From Paenibacillus sp. JNUCC-31 (GTDB lineage: Bacteria; Bacillota; Bacilli; Paenibacillales; Paenibacillaceae): 64,000 nt of DNA. Positions 46,001-54,566 of the stretch are shown piece after piece. Positions within the stretch are counted from its first letter, which is position 1. Every line of letters begins with the position of its first letter. Both the position numbers and the translations under genes were made by a program. Where the stretch lies: positions 4,464,001 to 4,528,000 of the forward strand of contig NZ_CP062165.1 in the NCBI RefSeq assembly GCF_014844075.1, read 5' to 3'. The notes under the pieces were generated by a model. The model was given only the letters and a program-made list of their open reading frames with translations, searched no databases and had not been told where the DNA came from.

Positions 46001-46585
46001 ATGAAGGGCGATAAGAAATCAGCGTTAGACCCAAGAATTGTGCGAACGCGTCAGTTAATCCGAGGTGCGTTTGTTGAATTGCTGAAGGAAATGGATATCG
46101 AAAAAATGTCGGTAAATAAAATTGCAAAACGTGCGACAATCAGTCGAGTAACTTTCTATCTGCACTATAACGATATCACGGATATGTTGGAGAAGATCGC
46201 CGATGAGATGATTCAGCACATTGAGCAAATTGTGGATGTATATGCTCCTGAATTTGAGAAGAAAAGAACGGAAGAGGCTTGGCCGGTTTTGGTGAAACTA
46301 CTTGAACATTTTGCAGAAAACTCTGAGTTCTATCAAGTGGTACTTACCACGAAGCGCACACCGATTTTCACAGAACGACTTCTCAAATTGTTCAGTAGAC
46401 TGGTCCAAGCTAAAAACGATCGAGTAGAAGTGGTCGGTCAACAAAATGAATCCGGTAATCACAAAGAGATTGCAATATGGTACGGTTCTTCCGCCCTGAT
46501 TGGAACTATTGATGCCTGGTTGCGACATGATATGCCTTATTCACCCCATTACCTTGCTAAACGTCTTATACTTCTAATGACCTGA
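46001..46585 (+). CDS. TetR-family regulator of the MFS exporter
   Basis: 194 residues behind GGAGGGCTCGGC. N-terminal HTH (about 12-58: VRTRQLIRGAFVELLKEMDIEKMSVNKIAKRATISRVTFYLHY), with the C-terminal ligand domain of the group often labelled TetR_C_7 or _8. Divergent from the multidrug exporter, so probably represses it and is released by its substrate. It is the last intact gene before the decayed region next to the right end of the element. Confidence 0.9.
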   Translation: MKGDKKSALDPRIVRTRQLIRGAFVELLKEMDIEKMSVNKIAKRATISRVTFYLHYNDITDMLEKIADEMIQHIEQIVDVYAPEFEKKRTEEAWPVLVKLLEHFAENSEFYQVVLTTKRTPIFTERLLKLFSRLVQAKNDRVEVVGQQNESGNHKEIAIWYGSSALIGTIDAWLRHDMPYSPHYLAKRLILLMT

Positions 46586-47013
46586 TACAATTAAACTACA
46601 ATCCACATACGGCAAACGTTGTCAGGTGTGAAGAAAATAATTTATTCCTCGCTCCATCCATACCTAATAGAGGAGGAATAATGTAATGAAACATAGTGTA
46701 GAGCGCATCTATGTGAGAATTCGGAAGGTCTAAGATAAATTTTAGTTGGTATGCTCATGGATTTTTTATGGAATTATCCCCGTTCATCCTTGATTCATCA
46801 GATGCTAGCTGGATTCTTTCGTGGAATAGTATGATCGTTCTAGATAAACGTAATACAATTGGCATTAGAACATTAAAGTAGTACACAGAAGAGGTATTGA
46901 TTCAAATATAAAATTTTAGCTTTATGCCACTATATTCTATGTAGACGAGACAAAAAGAAATTTAATCAAATTATTCGATTCTTTATTTTATCCGGTATTT
47001 TATAATAGAATTT
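46586..47013. other. AT-rich gap without genes
   Basis: No ORF with a ribosome site longer than a few codons; one AGGAGGAATAATGTAATG stretch at about 46671 starts a frame that stops almost at once, probably a remnant of a lost gene. Confidence 0.5.
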
Positions 47014-47053
47014 CAACAAAAAAAGCAGCTTTTGAAAGCAGCTTTTTTTGTTG
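47014..47053 (+). terminator. Long nested hairpin
   Basis: Outer 13-bp arms (47014-47026, 47041-47053) and an inner 5-bp stem (47028-47032, 47035-47039) with only an A-A mismatch between; T-run in the right arm. Looks like a strong terminator whose gene is gone. Confidence 0.7.
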
Positions 47054-47329
47054 AATAACGAACGTAGGTTCCCTTTGTGTAATGGAAAGCAAACAAAAGT
47101 TCTTGTGGCCGTTGAGATTATTTATGAGGATCAGAGCGGCATGATAACGAGACGTCGTATGCAGGTCAAAATTATCCGATCCGGAATGATCAAAGTTGAT
47201 AATCTATTGTCCTGCATCCTATCCAATCAGAACAACGACTTGGTAGGCGAATATATGTTAGTTTATATTAATAGATTAAGCATTAATTTAACTAATAAAA
47301 AACCCAAGTTGGTAATAAAACCTACTTGA
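47048..47329 (+). pseudogene. Possible WYL-like small ORF or remnant
   Basis: A 93-codon open frame from a TTG inside the hairpin. The stretch VEIIYEDQSGMITRRRMQV resembles the start of small WYL-type proteins (I-x-Y-x-D-x-x-G-x-x-T-x-R-R), but the rest does not continue convincingly and there is no ribosome site. Read as a probable remnant. Confidence 0.3.
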
Positions 47330-47390
47330 GTTAGGGCAACTACTAAACTAAAAATATTATGTTGTAATATTTTCAAACATAAAATTAAGA

Positions 47391-47417
47391 AGAGACCGGA
47401 TCTATTGACCGGTCTCT
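47391..47417. terminator. Terminator-like hairpin
   Basis: AGAGACCGG (47391-47399) pairs with CCGGTCTCT (47409-47417). A T-rich stretch follows within 15 bases. Confidence 0.6.
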
Positions 47418-47796
47418 TTCGTTTGATTTTTTTCTGTAGGAGGATAGATATACACAGCTGGAAATACTTTTTTTAGGAGGGGTGAGGTTCAATGCCTTTT
47501 TCAAGACCTATTCTGAACTACGGAGGTGCCATAGCAAATGCGAATATTAAGTAATAATGATGTTAAAAAAGTATCAGATATTCAGCAAGTAATCAATCCC
47601 AGGCAAGGCAGGTATGGATATTAAACGGGTTACTTAAAGCATGACAAGGTGTTTGGACATAAAACAGTGACATGGTTTGCAGATACCGAGGGAATTCTCA
47701 TAATTTTACCCTTATCAAGTGGGCCCTTATGTAGCTGGATTTATAGAAGTAAAAGTACCCTACACAAGAATCGAGTCCAACAACACTATGCTTTTT

Positions 47797-48108
47797 AGAT
47801 TTAACAAAAGACTCAGTTAAATATTTGAAGCAAGGATAATTACCTAGTTTCAAAGAAATAGGCTTTGGAAAAACCATAAAACAAGTATCTGAGGCACTGG
47901 ATAGCAAAGTGAGAGAATCCTATTATGAGAGTGGAGGACTATTTTGGATTTTGAAGGATGGAACTATGCTTCTTTTAATTTCAGTGAAGAATCTGGGCGA
48001 CTAGCCTATGTATATTTAAGTTCTAGAGCTTTTCCTATGAAAGGGTTCGATGATATCGAGAAGATCTTGGGCAAAGGCATAAGGTTTGAAAGTACAAGAG
48101 TGGAGTGA
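47797..48108 (+). pseudogene. Decayed gene, DUF4309-like by pattern
   Basis: Two frames together read like one protein: DLTKDSVKYLKQG, an in-frame stop, LPSFKEIGFGKTIKQVSEAL, YYESGG, then after a frameshift ILDFEGWNYASFNF, EESGRLAYVYLSS and GFDDIEKILGKG before a stop. The order G-x-(L/I)-PS, G-x-G-T/K-T-I-x-x-V, D-I-x-K-x-LG-K recalls DUF4309-type proteins, but I cannot confirm that. At least one stop and one frameshift break it. Confidence 0.4.
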
Positions 48109-48251
48109 CTATCTCCGAATTTATTAATACCAAACTACCAGAGAAGTTTATAAATTCGGTGAAAAAATATCAGACTCTATCTGGACAAACTCGATTCCGA
48201 AAAATACCTTGTCAGTCGCCTTGATGTAGTTCATATCAAACGAGTACTACA

Positions 48252-48770
48252 ATGATCCGTTCTAAGAAGCCAAACATGACTTGGAATGGACAACAATATG
48301 ATCATGTTCATAGGTGTTCTGTTTGTTATGTAAAATACGGTTTCATTAAAAATGCAGAAGAACCTAATAAGCTTAATCAGGTGATTAAAGGAAAGTTAGA
48401 TGGTGCTGCGATGAGACAAAGGGCAGAGACATATATAAACAATCAAATTGCCAAAAATGAGATTATAGCAGACATCTATCTTTACAAGTATTTAGATACT
48501 ACTAAAAAGACTGTTAAAAAGTTATTTCCTGAGCTATTGGAATGGATTGAGGAACAGAAACAGTTACAGAAAGCGCGAATGAATAACAAAGTAGAGGAGG
48601 AGCGAATAGAGCGCATTAAAGAAGCCGTAATTCTTATCACAAATCATGGGGATTATCCAACTTATGAAAATGTTGTTGAAATAAGCGGAGTTCCTAAAAA
48701 TTACATTAGAACTCATAAGAAGGTAAGCAACGTCTTTAATGAGTTAAAGAAAAGATATAGGAGAAAATAA
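48252..48770 (+). CDS. TnsD/TniQ-like protein, probably 5'-truncated
   Basis: 172 residues; the start lacks a ribosome site, and the upstream sequence is broken by stops in all frames, so this is likely the C-terminal part of a once larger protein. It has a Zn-finger-like HRCSVCYVKYGFIKN early, a helical middle (YLDTTKKTVKKLFPELLEWIEEQ), and a C-terminal module ERIKEAVILITNHGDYPTYENVVEISGV. That last module (R-I-x-x-I-x-x-A-V ... G-x-Y-P-T ... V-x-x-x-S-G-V) resembles the C-terminal DNA-binding part of TnsD/TniQ proteins, which choose the Tn7 target. Similar modules also occur in Tn554 TnpC-like proteins. It ends ~80 bases before the right-end repeats, on the strand pointing to that end. Confidence 0.45.
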   Translation: MIRSKKPNMTWNGQQYDHVHRCSVCYVKYGFIKNAEEPNKLNQVIKGKLDGAAMRQRAETYINNQIAKNEIIADIYLYKYLDTTKKTVKKLFPELLEWIEEQKQLQKARMNNKVEEERIERIKEAVILITNHGDYPTYENVVEISGVPKNYIRTHKKVSNVFNELKKRYRRK

Positions 48771-48850
48771 TTTCTTCAAAATACTGCGGCAATTTATAAA
48801 CGAGCTGCTTATTTGTTCTTTTATTAAGCTAAAGAAGACTAATGATCAAA

Positions 48851-48942
48851 AACGACATTATACTATAAATTTACCGACAAAAAGACTATAAAATATTCAT
48901 CATATTAATGATTTTTACCGACAAAATAAAATAAAATTAACA
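48851..48942 (-). repeat. Right-end 22-bp repeat array (TnsB-like binding sites)
   Basis: Reading the minus strand from 48942: TGT, then TGTCGGTAA at 48923, a degenerate unit ending TTTTATAGTCTTTT, TGTCGGTAA again at 48879 and TGTCG at 48857. Spacings are 19, 44 and 22 bases. The copy at 48879 agrees with the left copy at 16547 at 19 of 22 bases. Confidence 0.7.
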
Positions 48943-48954
48943 AGTACAATTCAG

Positions 48955-49001
48955 CGAGCATAAAATCAAGCGGCGTATCGCTTGATTTTATGCTCGTTTT
49001 T
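48955..49001 (+). terminator. Strong terminator outside the right end
   Basis: CGAGCATAAAATCAAGCG pairs perfectly with its complement ending at about 48996 across GCGTAT, followed by TTTTT. It insulates the SDR region from the element. Confidence 0.85.
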
Positions 49002-49136
49002 CTTCCCGGTTTGCCGATGGTTCACATAAATGTGCAATGATTATTCGAGATGATTACAAGTGATCAGCAAAATGTAATGCTATTGTTGATGTAACACTGT
49101 CCGCTTTAGATATCACAGACCACAAAAATAATTCTT

Positions 49137-49214
49137 TACCGATCGTTCTTGAAATGATATAGTAACAGCAAGTTAGATCTAATTGTTTTTTTGCGACTTT
49201 GGGAACGATCGTTC
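49137..49214. promoter_or_regulatory. Two TetR-type palindromes upstream of the SDR operon
   Basis: GAACGATCGTTC at 49203-49214 is a perfect 12-bp palindrome; TACCGATCGTTC at 49137-49148 matches it at 10 of 12 positions. They lie 59-136 bases before the SDR start. The tetR gene at 52367 closes the same gene group and is the likely binder. Confidence 0.6.
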
Positions 49215-49272
49215 TAAAATTGTTTTGCAAGCTTATCTACACTAATCTGAATAATCTGAGGGAGAGAATAAG

Positions 49273-50025
49273 ATGAAATACACAGTGATCACAGGAGCAA
49301 GTTCAGGGATTGGATATGAGACGGCATTGGCCTTTGCTGCACGCGGCAAAAACTTGATTTTGGTAGCTAGAAGATTGGATAAATTGGAAGAACTCAAGTC
49401 AGCAATTCAGGATATTGATCCTGCTGTAGATGTTATTGTTCGTACAATTGACCTGTCTGTTACAGATCAGGCTTACACGCTGTACGACAATTTAAAAGAA
49501 TACCAAATTGAGACGTGGATTAACAATGCAGGGCTTGGTGAAGGTTCTTTTGTAGCAGAACAGAAGCTGGATAAGGTTGAAACGATGTTGCGTGTTAATA
49601 TCGAATCCTTGACCATCCTTTCTACACGATATGTAAGAGATTATGCTGATGTAGAAGGTACTCAACTCATTAACGTCTCATCCGCACTTGGATATGCCAT
49701 TGCTGTTGGAAGCGTCGCTTACTCTGCATCTAAATATTACGTGAGTGCCTTCACAGAAGGGCTGGCCAAAGAACTCGAACTGAAAGGTGCAAAGCTAAAG
49801 GCAAAAATTCTGGCACCAGCGATAACGGAAACGGAATTCGTCAAGAAATCATTAGATGCTGAGGAATTTGATTACAAAGTAAACATGCCTAGGTACCATA
49901 CTGCCAAACAAATGGCGGGCTTCATGGTGGATTTGTATGATAGCAACGAAGTGGTAGGGATTGTAGATCAGAACTATGATTTCAATCTGAGAGGCCCAAT
50001 CTATCCAATCCTTTCAGAATTTTAA
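49273..50025 (+). CDS. Short-chain dehydrogenase/reductase
   Basis: 250 residues behind GAGGGAGAG. Classical SDR: TGASSGIGYE (cofactor loop), ARR turn after beta-2 (favouring NADPH), NNAGLG, catalytic Ser in INVSSALGY and YSASK (Tyr, Lys). Substrate unknown; relatives are annotated as DltE-like or general ketone reductases. It heads a set of redox genes (old yellow enzyme, MDR oxidoreductase, TetR), which together look like a repressor-controlled response to electrophilic compounds. Confidence 0.92.
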   Translation: MKYTVITGASSGIGYETALAFAARGKNLILVARRLDKLEELKSAIQDIDPAVDVIVRTIDLSVTDQAYTLYDNLKEYQIETWINNAGLGEGSFVAEQKLDKVETMLRVNIESLTILSTRYVRDYADVEGTQLINVSSALGYAIAVGSVAYSASKYYVSAFTEGLAKELELKGAKLKAKILAPAITETEFVKKSLDAEEFDYKVNMPRYHTAKQMAGFMVDLYDSNEVVGIVDQNYDFNLRGPIYPILSEF

Positions 50026-50074
50026 ATTCAATTCGTATATGCATGGAACTTTATCGAAAGAGGAGAGTCTCGAA

Positions 50075-51154
50075 ATGGAAAAGTTGTGGAGTAAGACGAA
50101 GATTGGAACAATGGAATTAGCTCATCGTTTAGCAATGGCACCGATGACACGTAGTAGATCACAAGAAGATGGGACACCGGGAGAGCTAACATCCCTTTAT
50201 TATGCTCAACGAGCGTCAATGGGACTCCTTATTACTGAGGGGGTACAGCCTTCTGATGATGGGCAAGGTTACTTATGGTCCCCTGGGATCTATACGGATA
50301 AACATATTGAAGGATGGAGAAAGGTTACAGATGCAGTGCACAAAGCAGGTGGATATATGTATATCCAATTAATGCATGCTGGTCGCATGTCACATCCAGA
50401 CAACACACCACATCATCGCCAACCTGTTGCACCATCTGCAATCGCACCCGGTGTAGAGATGTTTACTGCCAAAGGAATGCAGGAGATCCCTGTTCCGCGT
50501 GAGTTAAGTAAAGAGGATATTCAAACGACCATTGCGGATTTCCGGAAAGCGGCAGCAGCAGCTATTAAAGCAGGTGCGGACGGCGTTGAAATTCATGGAG
50601 CCAATGGGTATCTGATCAATCAATTTATCGGAGAAAATTCGAATACACGGACAGATGAATATGGGGGATCAATCGAAAATCGTGCTCGCTTTGCGATCGA
50701 AGTAACAAAAGCTATCGTCGATGAAATTGGAGCGGAAAGAACAGGCTTCCGTATTTCGCCAGGGACACCTCTTGGTGGGATTCAAGATGGTGAACAAGGT
50801 CCAGAACTTTATAGCTACCTTGTTAAGGAATTAGCTCCATTGGATTTAGCTTACCTTCATGTCATGCATCTTGGGAACGAACAACTGCTCCAAGACATTC
50901 GTTCAATCTGGACGAATCCATTGTTAGTCAATCGTGCTGGACGAGCTCTGGAAGATCTTAGCGTGGATATAGATAACGGCATTGCTGATCTGGTACCCGT
51001 TGGTGTGTGGTCATTAGCCAATCCGGATTTAGTGGAACGACTGCAAGCAGGTGCGCCATTGAACGAAGCAGATCCAACAACATTTTTTGGCCTGGGAAGC
51101 AAAGGTTATACGGATTATCCTACGATGGAAGAATTAAAATCCCGAAAAGGTTAA
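50075..51154 (+). CDS. Old yellow enzyme family alkene reductase
   Basis: 359 residues from ATG at 50075 (MEKLWSKTK), with AAGAGGAGA upstream. FMN-dependent NADPH oxidoreductase: LAMAPMTRSRS at the N-terminus, TEGVQPS, IQLMHAGRMSHP, the substrate-binding pair in GVEIHGANGYLINQF (His, Asn), NTRTDEYGGSIENRARF and LVNRAG. Closest in style to NemA/XenA-like reductases of enones, N-ethylmaleimide and nitrate esters. It follows the SDR by ~50 bases and ends at a terminator. Confidence 0.93.
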   Translation: MEKLWSKTKIGTMELAHRLAMAPMTRSRSQEDGTPGELTSLYYAQRASMGLLITEGVQPSDDGQGYLWSPGIYTDKHIEGWRKVTDAVHKAGGYMYIQLMHAGRMSHPDNTPHHRQPVAPSAIAPGVEMFTAKGMQEIPVPRELSKEDIQTTIADFRKAAAAAIKAGADGVEIHGANGYLINQFIGENSNTRTDEYGGSIENRARFAIEVTKAIVDEIGAERTGFRISPGTPLGGIQDGEQGPELYSYLVKELAPLDLAYLHVMHLGNEQLLQDIRSIWTNPLLVNRAGRALEDLSVDIDNGIADLVPVGVWSLANPDLVERLQAGAPLNEADPTTFFGLGSKGYTDYPTMEELKSRKG

Positions 51155-51171
51155 TCATAATGTAAATGGTA

Positions 51172-51208
51172 AATCATGGCGTACAACGGATCGTTGTGCG
51201 CCATGATT
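51172..51208 (+). terminator. Terminator after the old yellow enzyme gene
   Basis: 17-bp arms (51172-51188, 51192-51208) with a 3-base loop and one G-T/A-C type imperfection; no long T-run, so efficiency is uncertain. Confidence 0.65.
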
Positions 51209-51352
51209 TATTCACAAACGTTCATGTGAGCGGCGTAACCTAAACATTTTAGCTTGATGCATACATTACATTCTATCGGCAGGGTGAACCGTGTTTTGGT
51301 TTAAGGCATTCGCATCCACCCTGATTTTATTAGCAAAGGAAGAGGATGGATC

Positions 51353-52351
51353 ATGAAAGCAGCACAAATACGGAAATATTCAAAGAAAATCCAGGTGGAA
51401 TTAAATGATGTAAGCATACCACAGATCAATAGCCGTGAGGTGCTTGTCAAAGTAAAAGCAGCAGGTGTAAATCCGCTGGACATTCTTAATATGAATGGTA
51501 GCGTTCGGTTGATTGCCGATTATGCGTTGCCATTAACTTTAGGAAATGAACTGTCTGGCGTTATTGAAGCCGTTGGTGATGATGTTTTGAATTTTAAGGT
51601 GGGTGACCCTGTCTATACGAGGCTGCCACTTGCTAAAATAGGTGCTTTTGCCGAATATGCGGCCGTGAATGAAGATGCTTTATCCATCATGCCTGAACAT
51701 CTATCTTTTATTGAAGCTGCTGCAGTACCCCTTACTGCCTTGACAGCTTATCAGGCATTGCATGATGTACTAGCTGCCCAGCCGAATAAAAAGCTATTCA
51801 TTCCTGGGGGAACCGGCGGCTTCGGCGCTATGGCCATCCCCATTGCCAAATCCATGGGATTACATGTTATTACAAGTGGCAGTGAAAGAGGCAGATCTCG
51901 TGCAATGTCGATCGGCGCGGATCAATTCATTAATTATAAGACAGAGAATTATGCTGACGTCCTATCCAATATTGATTATGTGATTGACACTTTGGGGGCT
52001 AACGAGATCAAAGCTGAACTGGCTATTTTAAAACCGCAAGGGAAATTGGTCTCATTAAAAGCCGGGCCTAATTATCGCTTTGCAGTTGATCATGATTTTC
52101 CATTGTGGAAAAAAGCATTGTTTGGTTTAGTGGGTGCTCGGTTAGATTCTTTAGCTCGTAAGAATCAAAATGAATATCGTTTTTTATTTGTACAAGAAAA
52201 TGGAAGTCAGTTACAGAAAATCACTACACTTGTTGAAAAAGAAAATATCAAGCCCTCTATAGATTCAACTTATACATTTGAAGACATTAACAAGGCGTTG
52301 ATTAAAGTGTCGACGGGTCATTCCCAGGGCAAAGTGATTGTAACCTTCTAG
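51353..52351 (+). CDS. NADP-dependent MDR oxidoreductase
   Basis: 332 residues behind GGAAGAGG. Zinc-free medium-chain reductase: VKVKAAGVNPLDILNMNG, TLGNELSGVIEAVGDDV.FKVGDPVYTR, AAAVPLTALTAYQAL, and the NADP loop IPGGTGGFGAMAIPIAK. Similar to quinone oxidoreductase/enoyl reductase-like enzymes. TetR follows 15 bases later, so the two are co-transcribed and autoregulation is likely. Confidence 0.92.
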   Translation: MKAAQIRKYSKKIQVELNDVSIPQINSREVLVKVKAAGVNPLDILNMNGSVRLIADYALPLTLGNELSGVIEAVGDDVLNFKVGDPVYTRLPLAKIGAFAEYAAVNEDALSIMPEHLSFIEAAAVPLTALTAYQALHDVLAAQPNKKLFIPGGTGGFGAMAIPIAKSMGLHVITSGSERGRSRAMSIGADQFINYKTENYADVLSNIDYVIDTLGANEIKAELAILKPQGKLVSLKAGPNYRFAVDHDFPLWKKALFGLVGARLDSLARKNQNEYRFLFVQENGSQLQKITTLVEKENIKPSIDSTYTFEDINKALIKVSTGHSQGKVIVTF

Positions 52352-52366
52352 ACAGGAGGAATCCAA

Positions 52367-52945
52367 ATGGCCAGAAGCAAAGAGTTCGAAGAGTCCATCG
52401 TATTAGATAAAGCGATGAGACTTTTTTGGGAACAGGGCTACGAGAAGACATCCATGACCGATCTTGTCGGGCATATGGGAATCCATCGCAGAAGCTTGTA
52501 TGACACATTTGGCAACAAACATACGCTGTTTCTAAAGGCAGTAGAGCTTTATGATCAACAAATTAGCACCGCACTTGCAGCAGGGGTAAAGCGTTCCAAA
52601 ACGGCAACGGAAGCACTTCAGTTTATTGTGGGCTTCTTGATCTCAGGAGAAGAGAATCCAGCTTCTGGTTGCTTAATCGTGAATTCGACGGTGGAACTTT
52701 CTGCCCGTGACGCCGATATGAATAATAAATCCATGGAGATGTTTGCGGCCGAAGAGCAATTATTCAGGGACATTATTCTGTGGGGGCAGCAAGACGGTGA
52801 GTTCACACCGCAGTATGATGCGGGGGAATTGGCGGAATATGTGCACAATGTAGCGGTGGGATTAAGGGTCATTGCCAAAACTTCGATTACCAAAGAAAAA
52901 CTTCTTCGTATAGCTAATCTATCGATCCAGCTTATCGCAAAATGA
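52367..52945 (+). CDS. TetR/AcrR-family regulator
   Basis: 192 residues behind CAGGAGGAA. N-terminal HTH (about 8-55: VLDKAMRLFWEQGYEKTSMTDLVGHMGIHRRSLYDTFGNKHTLF) of the YcdC/AcrR style, and a C-terminal domain with GCLIVNSTVELS, a block typical of TetR_C_16-like sensors of electrophiles and aldehydes. It probably represses the MDR gene just upstream and, through the GATCGTTC palindromes, the SDR-OYE operon. Confidence 0.9.
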   Translation: MARSKEFEESIVLDKAMRLFWEQGYEKTSMTDLVGHMGIHRRSLYDTFGNKHTLFLKAVELYDQQISTALAAGVKRSKTATEALQFIVGFLISGEENPASGCLIVNSTVELSARDADMNNKSMEMFAAEEQLFRDIILWGQQDGEFTPQYDAGELAEYVHNVAVGLRVIAKTSITKEKLLRIANLSIQLIAK

Positions 52946-52964
52946 TATTTTTTTCACAATATTA

Positions 52965-53062
52965 ATGAAGGGCGCGATCATCGAGGCCGGGCAGGTGGCG
53001 GAAGAAGGATATCGAGGCTTTTGCGAGGGAAGATGTTAATTATGCCAGGTGCTCGAAACTGA
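52965..53062 (+). pseudogene. SDR C-terminal fragment (relic)
   Basis: Reads MKGAIIEAGQVAEEGYRGF, then with a one-frame shift KMLIMPGARN and stop. This is the C-terminal A-x-x-G-Y-R-G-L-x-x-G-K-x-x-x-x-P-G pattern of DltE-like short-chain dehydrogenases. The rest is missing. The remaining gap to 53299 holds only a terminator near 53150-53190. Confidence 0.55.
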
Positions 53063-53150
53063 ATGAAAAAAGATTGAATTAGCGGTGTATAAGCGATGAA
53101 GCAGTTTAACGATAGCGTATGCTTTCGAAGCAGCCTTCTCTCGGATGATT

Positions 53151-53186
53151 AGGTTAACCGGAATCCTCTTGGTTGGCCTTTTTTGT
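53151..53186 (+). terminator. Terminator-like hairpin
   Basis: AGGTTAACC pairs with GGTTGGCCT through G-U pairs, followed by six T. Confidence 0.55.
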
Positions 53187-53299
53187 AATTGTCATGCGAT
53201 TACGGAAGGCAGAAATTGGCATGAGTCTGCGAGATAGTGTAATCTGTAGTCAAGTACATAGGTAGCCGAGATTGAACGAGAAGGGATTGGGATGATTCA

Positions 53300-54478
53300 A
53301 TGACGCAAAAAATCTATTATGACTTCGCGTACACACGGGAGTGGCATACACAAATTACAGGTAGAGTGGACAAGGAAGATGGTATATATGTCACACTGGC
53401 GGAAACAGCTTTTTACCCACATGGAGGTGGACAACCTTGTGATCTGGGGCAGATTGGTGGCATTGCCGTGCTGGATGTGATCAGTGAGGACGGTGAGGTC
53501 TTGCATAAGCTGGAGCGTGCGCCCGAGCAGAATGAGGTGGATTGCCAAATCGATTGGCAGCGCAGATTCGATCATATGCAGCAGCATACCGGGCAGCATT
53601 TGCTGTCGGCCATTACGCTGAAGCAGGCAGATGCGATGACTTTCAGTTTTCATCTAGGGACAGATTATATCACGATTGATGTAGCCGCAGCCGAACTGGG
53701 AGCGAACCAACTGGCTGCAATTGAAATGGAGGCCAATCAGCAGATTTACCGAAATGCTAAAATCAACAGTTCCTGGGTCACTGCGGAAGAAGCGGCACGT
53801 CTGCCGCTGGTAAAGCAGCCTTCCGTAACCGAAGATATTCGCATCGTGGAGATCGAGGGTGTGGAATATAATGCTTGCGGTGGAACACATGTGTCAGCCA
53901 CAGGTGAGATCGGGATCATTAAACTGTTGAAAACCGAGAAAGTGAAGGGTGGCACCCGGGTTTATTTTAAATGCGGATATCGGGCACTGAATGAGTTCAA
54001 CGCCGCGCAGAGCGTGCTTACAGGGATTACAGCCAAATTGAAGACCAGCCGGGAAGAGCTTGCGGAGCGAATCGATAAAATGGAAGCAGAACAAAAGAAG
54101 CTGCAAGCCGAGCTGAACGCTGTGAAAACTTCGAATGACGCTTATTATGCGCAGGAGCTTTTATCCGCACGGGAAGGGCTTGTCATTGCTCAAATCTTTG
54201 AGGATAAATCGCTCAAGGATATGCAGAGTCTGGCGACCAAGCTAACGTCAGAACATGAGGGACTTGTGCTCTTTGCGAGCATCTCGGAGGCAAAAGTCGT
54301 TCTGGCACAGAACGGACAGCCGCCGGAGTGGGCTTGCGGACCTTTCTTCAAGGGCAATCTCGGAGCCTACCAGGGCAAAGGCGGCGGCAACGACAAGATC
54401 GCTCAGGCGGGCTTTGCCAGCAGCGAAGATGCGATCGCTTTTTATGAATTTACGAAGGACCAACTCGGACATCACTGA
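53300..54478 (+). CDS. AlaX-type alanyl-tRNA editing protein with DHHA1 domain
   Basis: 392 residues. Editing domain of alanyl-tRNA synthetase as a free protein: ETAFYPHGGGQPCDLG, the zinc motif HTGQHLL (HxxxH) and the distal CGGTHV (CxxxH). A coiled coil (about 245-285) and a C-terminal DHHA1-like domain with GPFFKGNLGAYQGKGGGNDKIAQAGF follow, making it the long AlaX form. It removes Ser or Gly wrongly loaded on tRNA-Ala. No synthetase body is present. Start context is weak (GGGATTGGGATG). Confidence 0.93.
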   Translation: MTQKIYYDFAYTREWHTQITGRVDKEDGIYVTLAETAFYPHGGGQPCDLGQIGGIAVLDVISEDGEVLHKLERAPEQNEVDCQIDWQRRFDHMQQHTGQHLLSAITLKQADAMTFSFHLGTDYITIDVAAAELGANQLAAIEMEANQQIYRNAKINSSWVTAEEAARLPLVKQPSVTEDIRIVEIEGVEYNACGGTHVSATGEIGIIKLLKTEKVKGGTRVYFKCGYRALNEFNAAQSVLTGITAKLKTSREELAERIDKMEAEQKKLQAELNAVKTSNDAYYAQELLSAREGLVIAQIFEDKSLKDMQSLATKLTSEHEGLVLFASISEAKVVLAQNGQPPEWACGPFFKGNLGAYQGKGGGNDKIAQAGFASSEDAIAFYEFTKDQLGHH

Positions 54479-54566
54479 TCAACAAGCCGGCTGATCGATA
54501 TGATATTGTGCGCTCAGCGCAGCGCATCGTGAGGTGAATCACACAAGCAGAGGGGGTCCCCATAGG

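Larger units (their letters stand above)
16528..48942. mobile_element. Candidate Tn7-like element (about 32.4 kb), apparently lacking transposase genes
   Basis: The limits are set by matching inverted ends. Left: TGT at 16528, then motif copies at 16547, 16569 and 16591. Right, on the minus strand: TGT at 48942, then motif starts at 48923, 48879 and 48857, all multiples of 22. The first outer and inner well-conserved copies are 44 bases apart on both sides, and TGT to first copy is 19 bases on both sides. Copies 16547 and 48879 agree at 19 of 22 positions. Contiguous 22-bp transposase sites at inverted ends are a known Tn7 hallmark. Flanking 5-mers (ACTAG, AGTAC) match at only 3 of 5 positions, so no clean target duplication. 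A TnsD/TniQ-like ORF sits inside the right end; tnsA, tnsB and tnsC were not found. Confidence 0.6.

Noticed and set aside
16523..48947. 5-bp target-site duplication flanking the element
   Set aside because: ACTAG on the left and AGTAC on the right differ at two of five positions, so I do not claim one.
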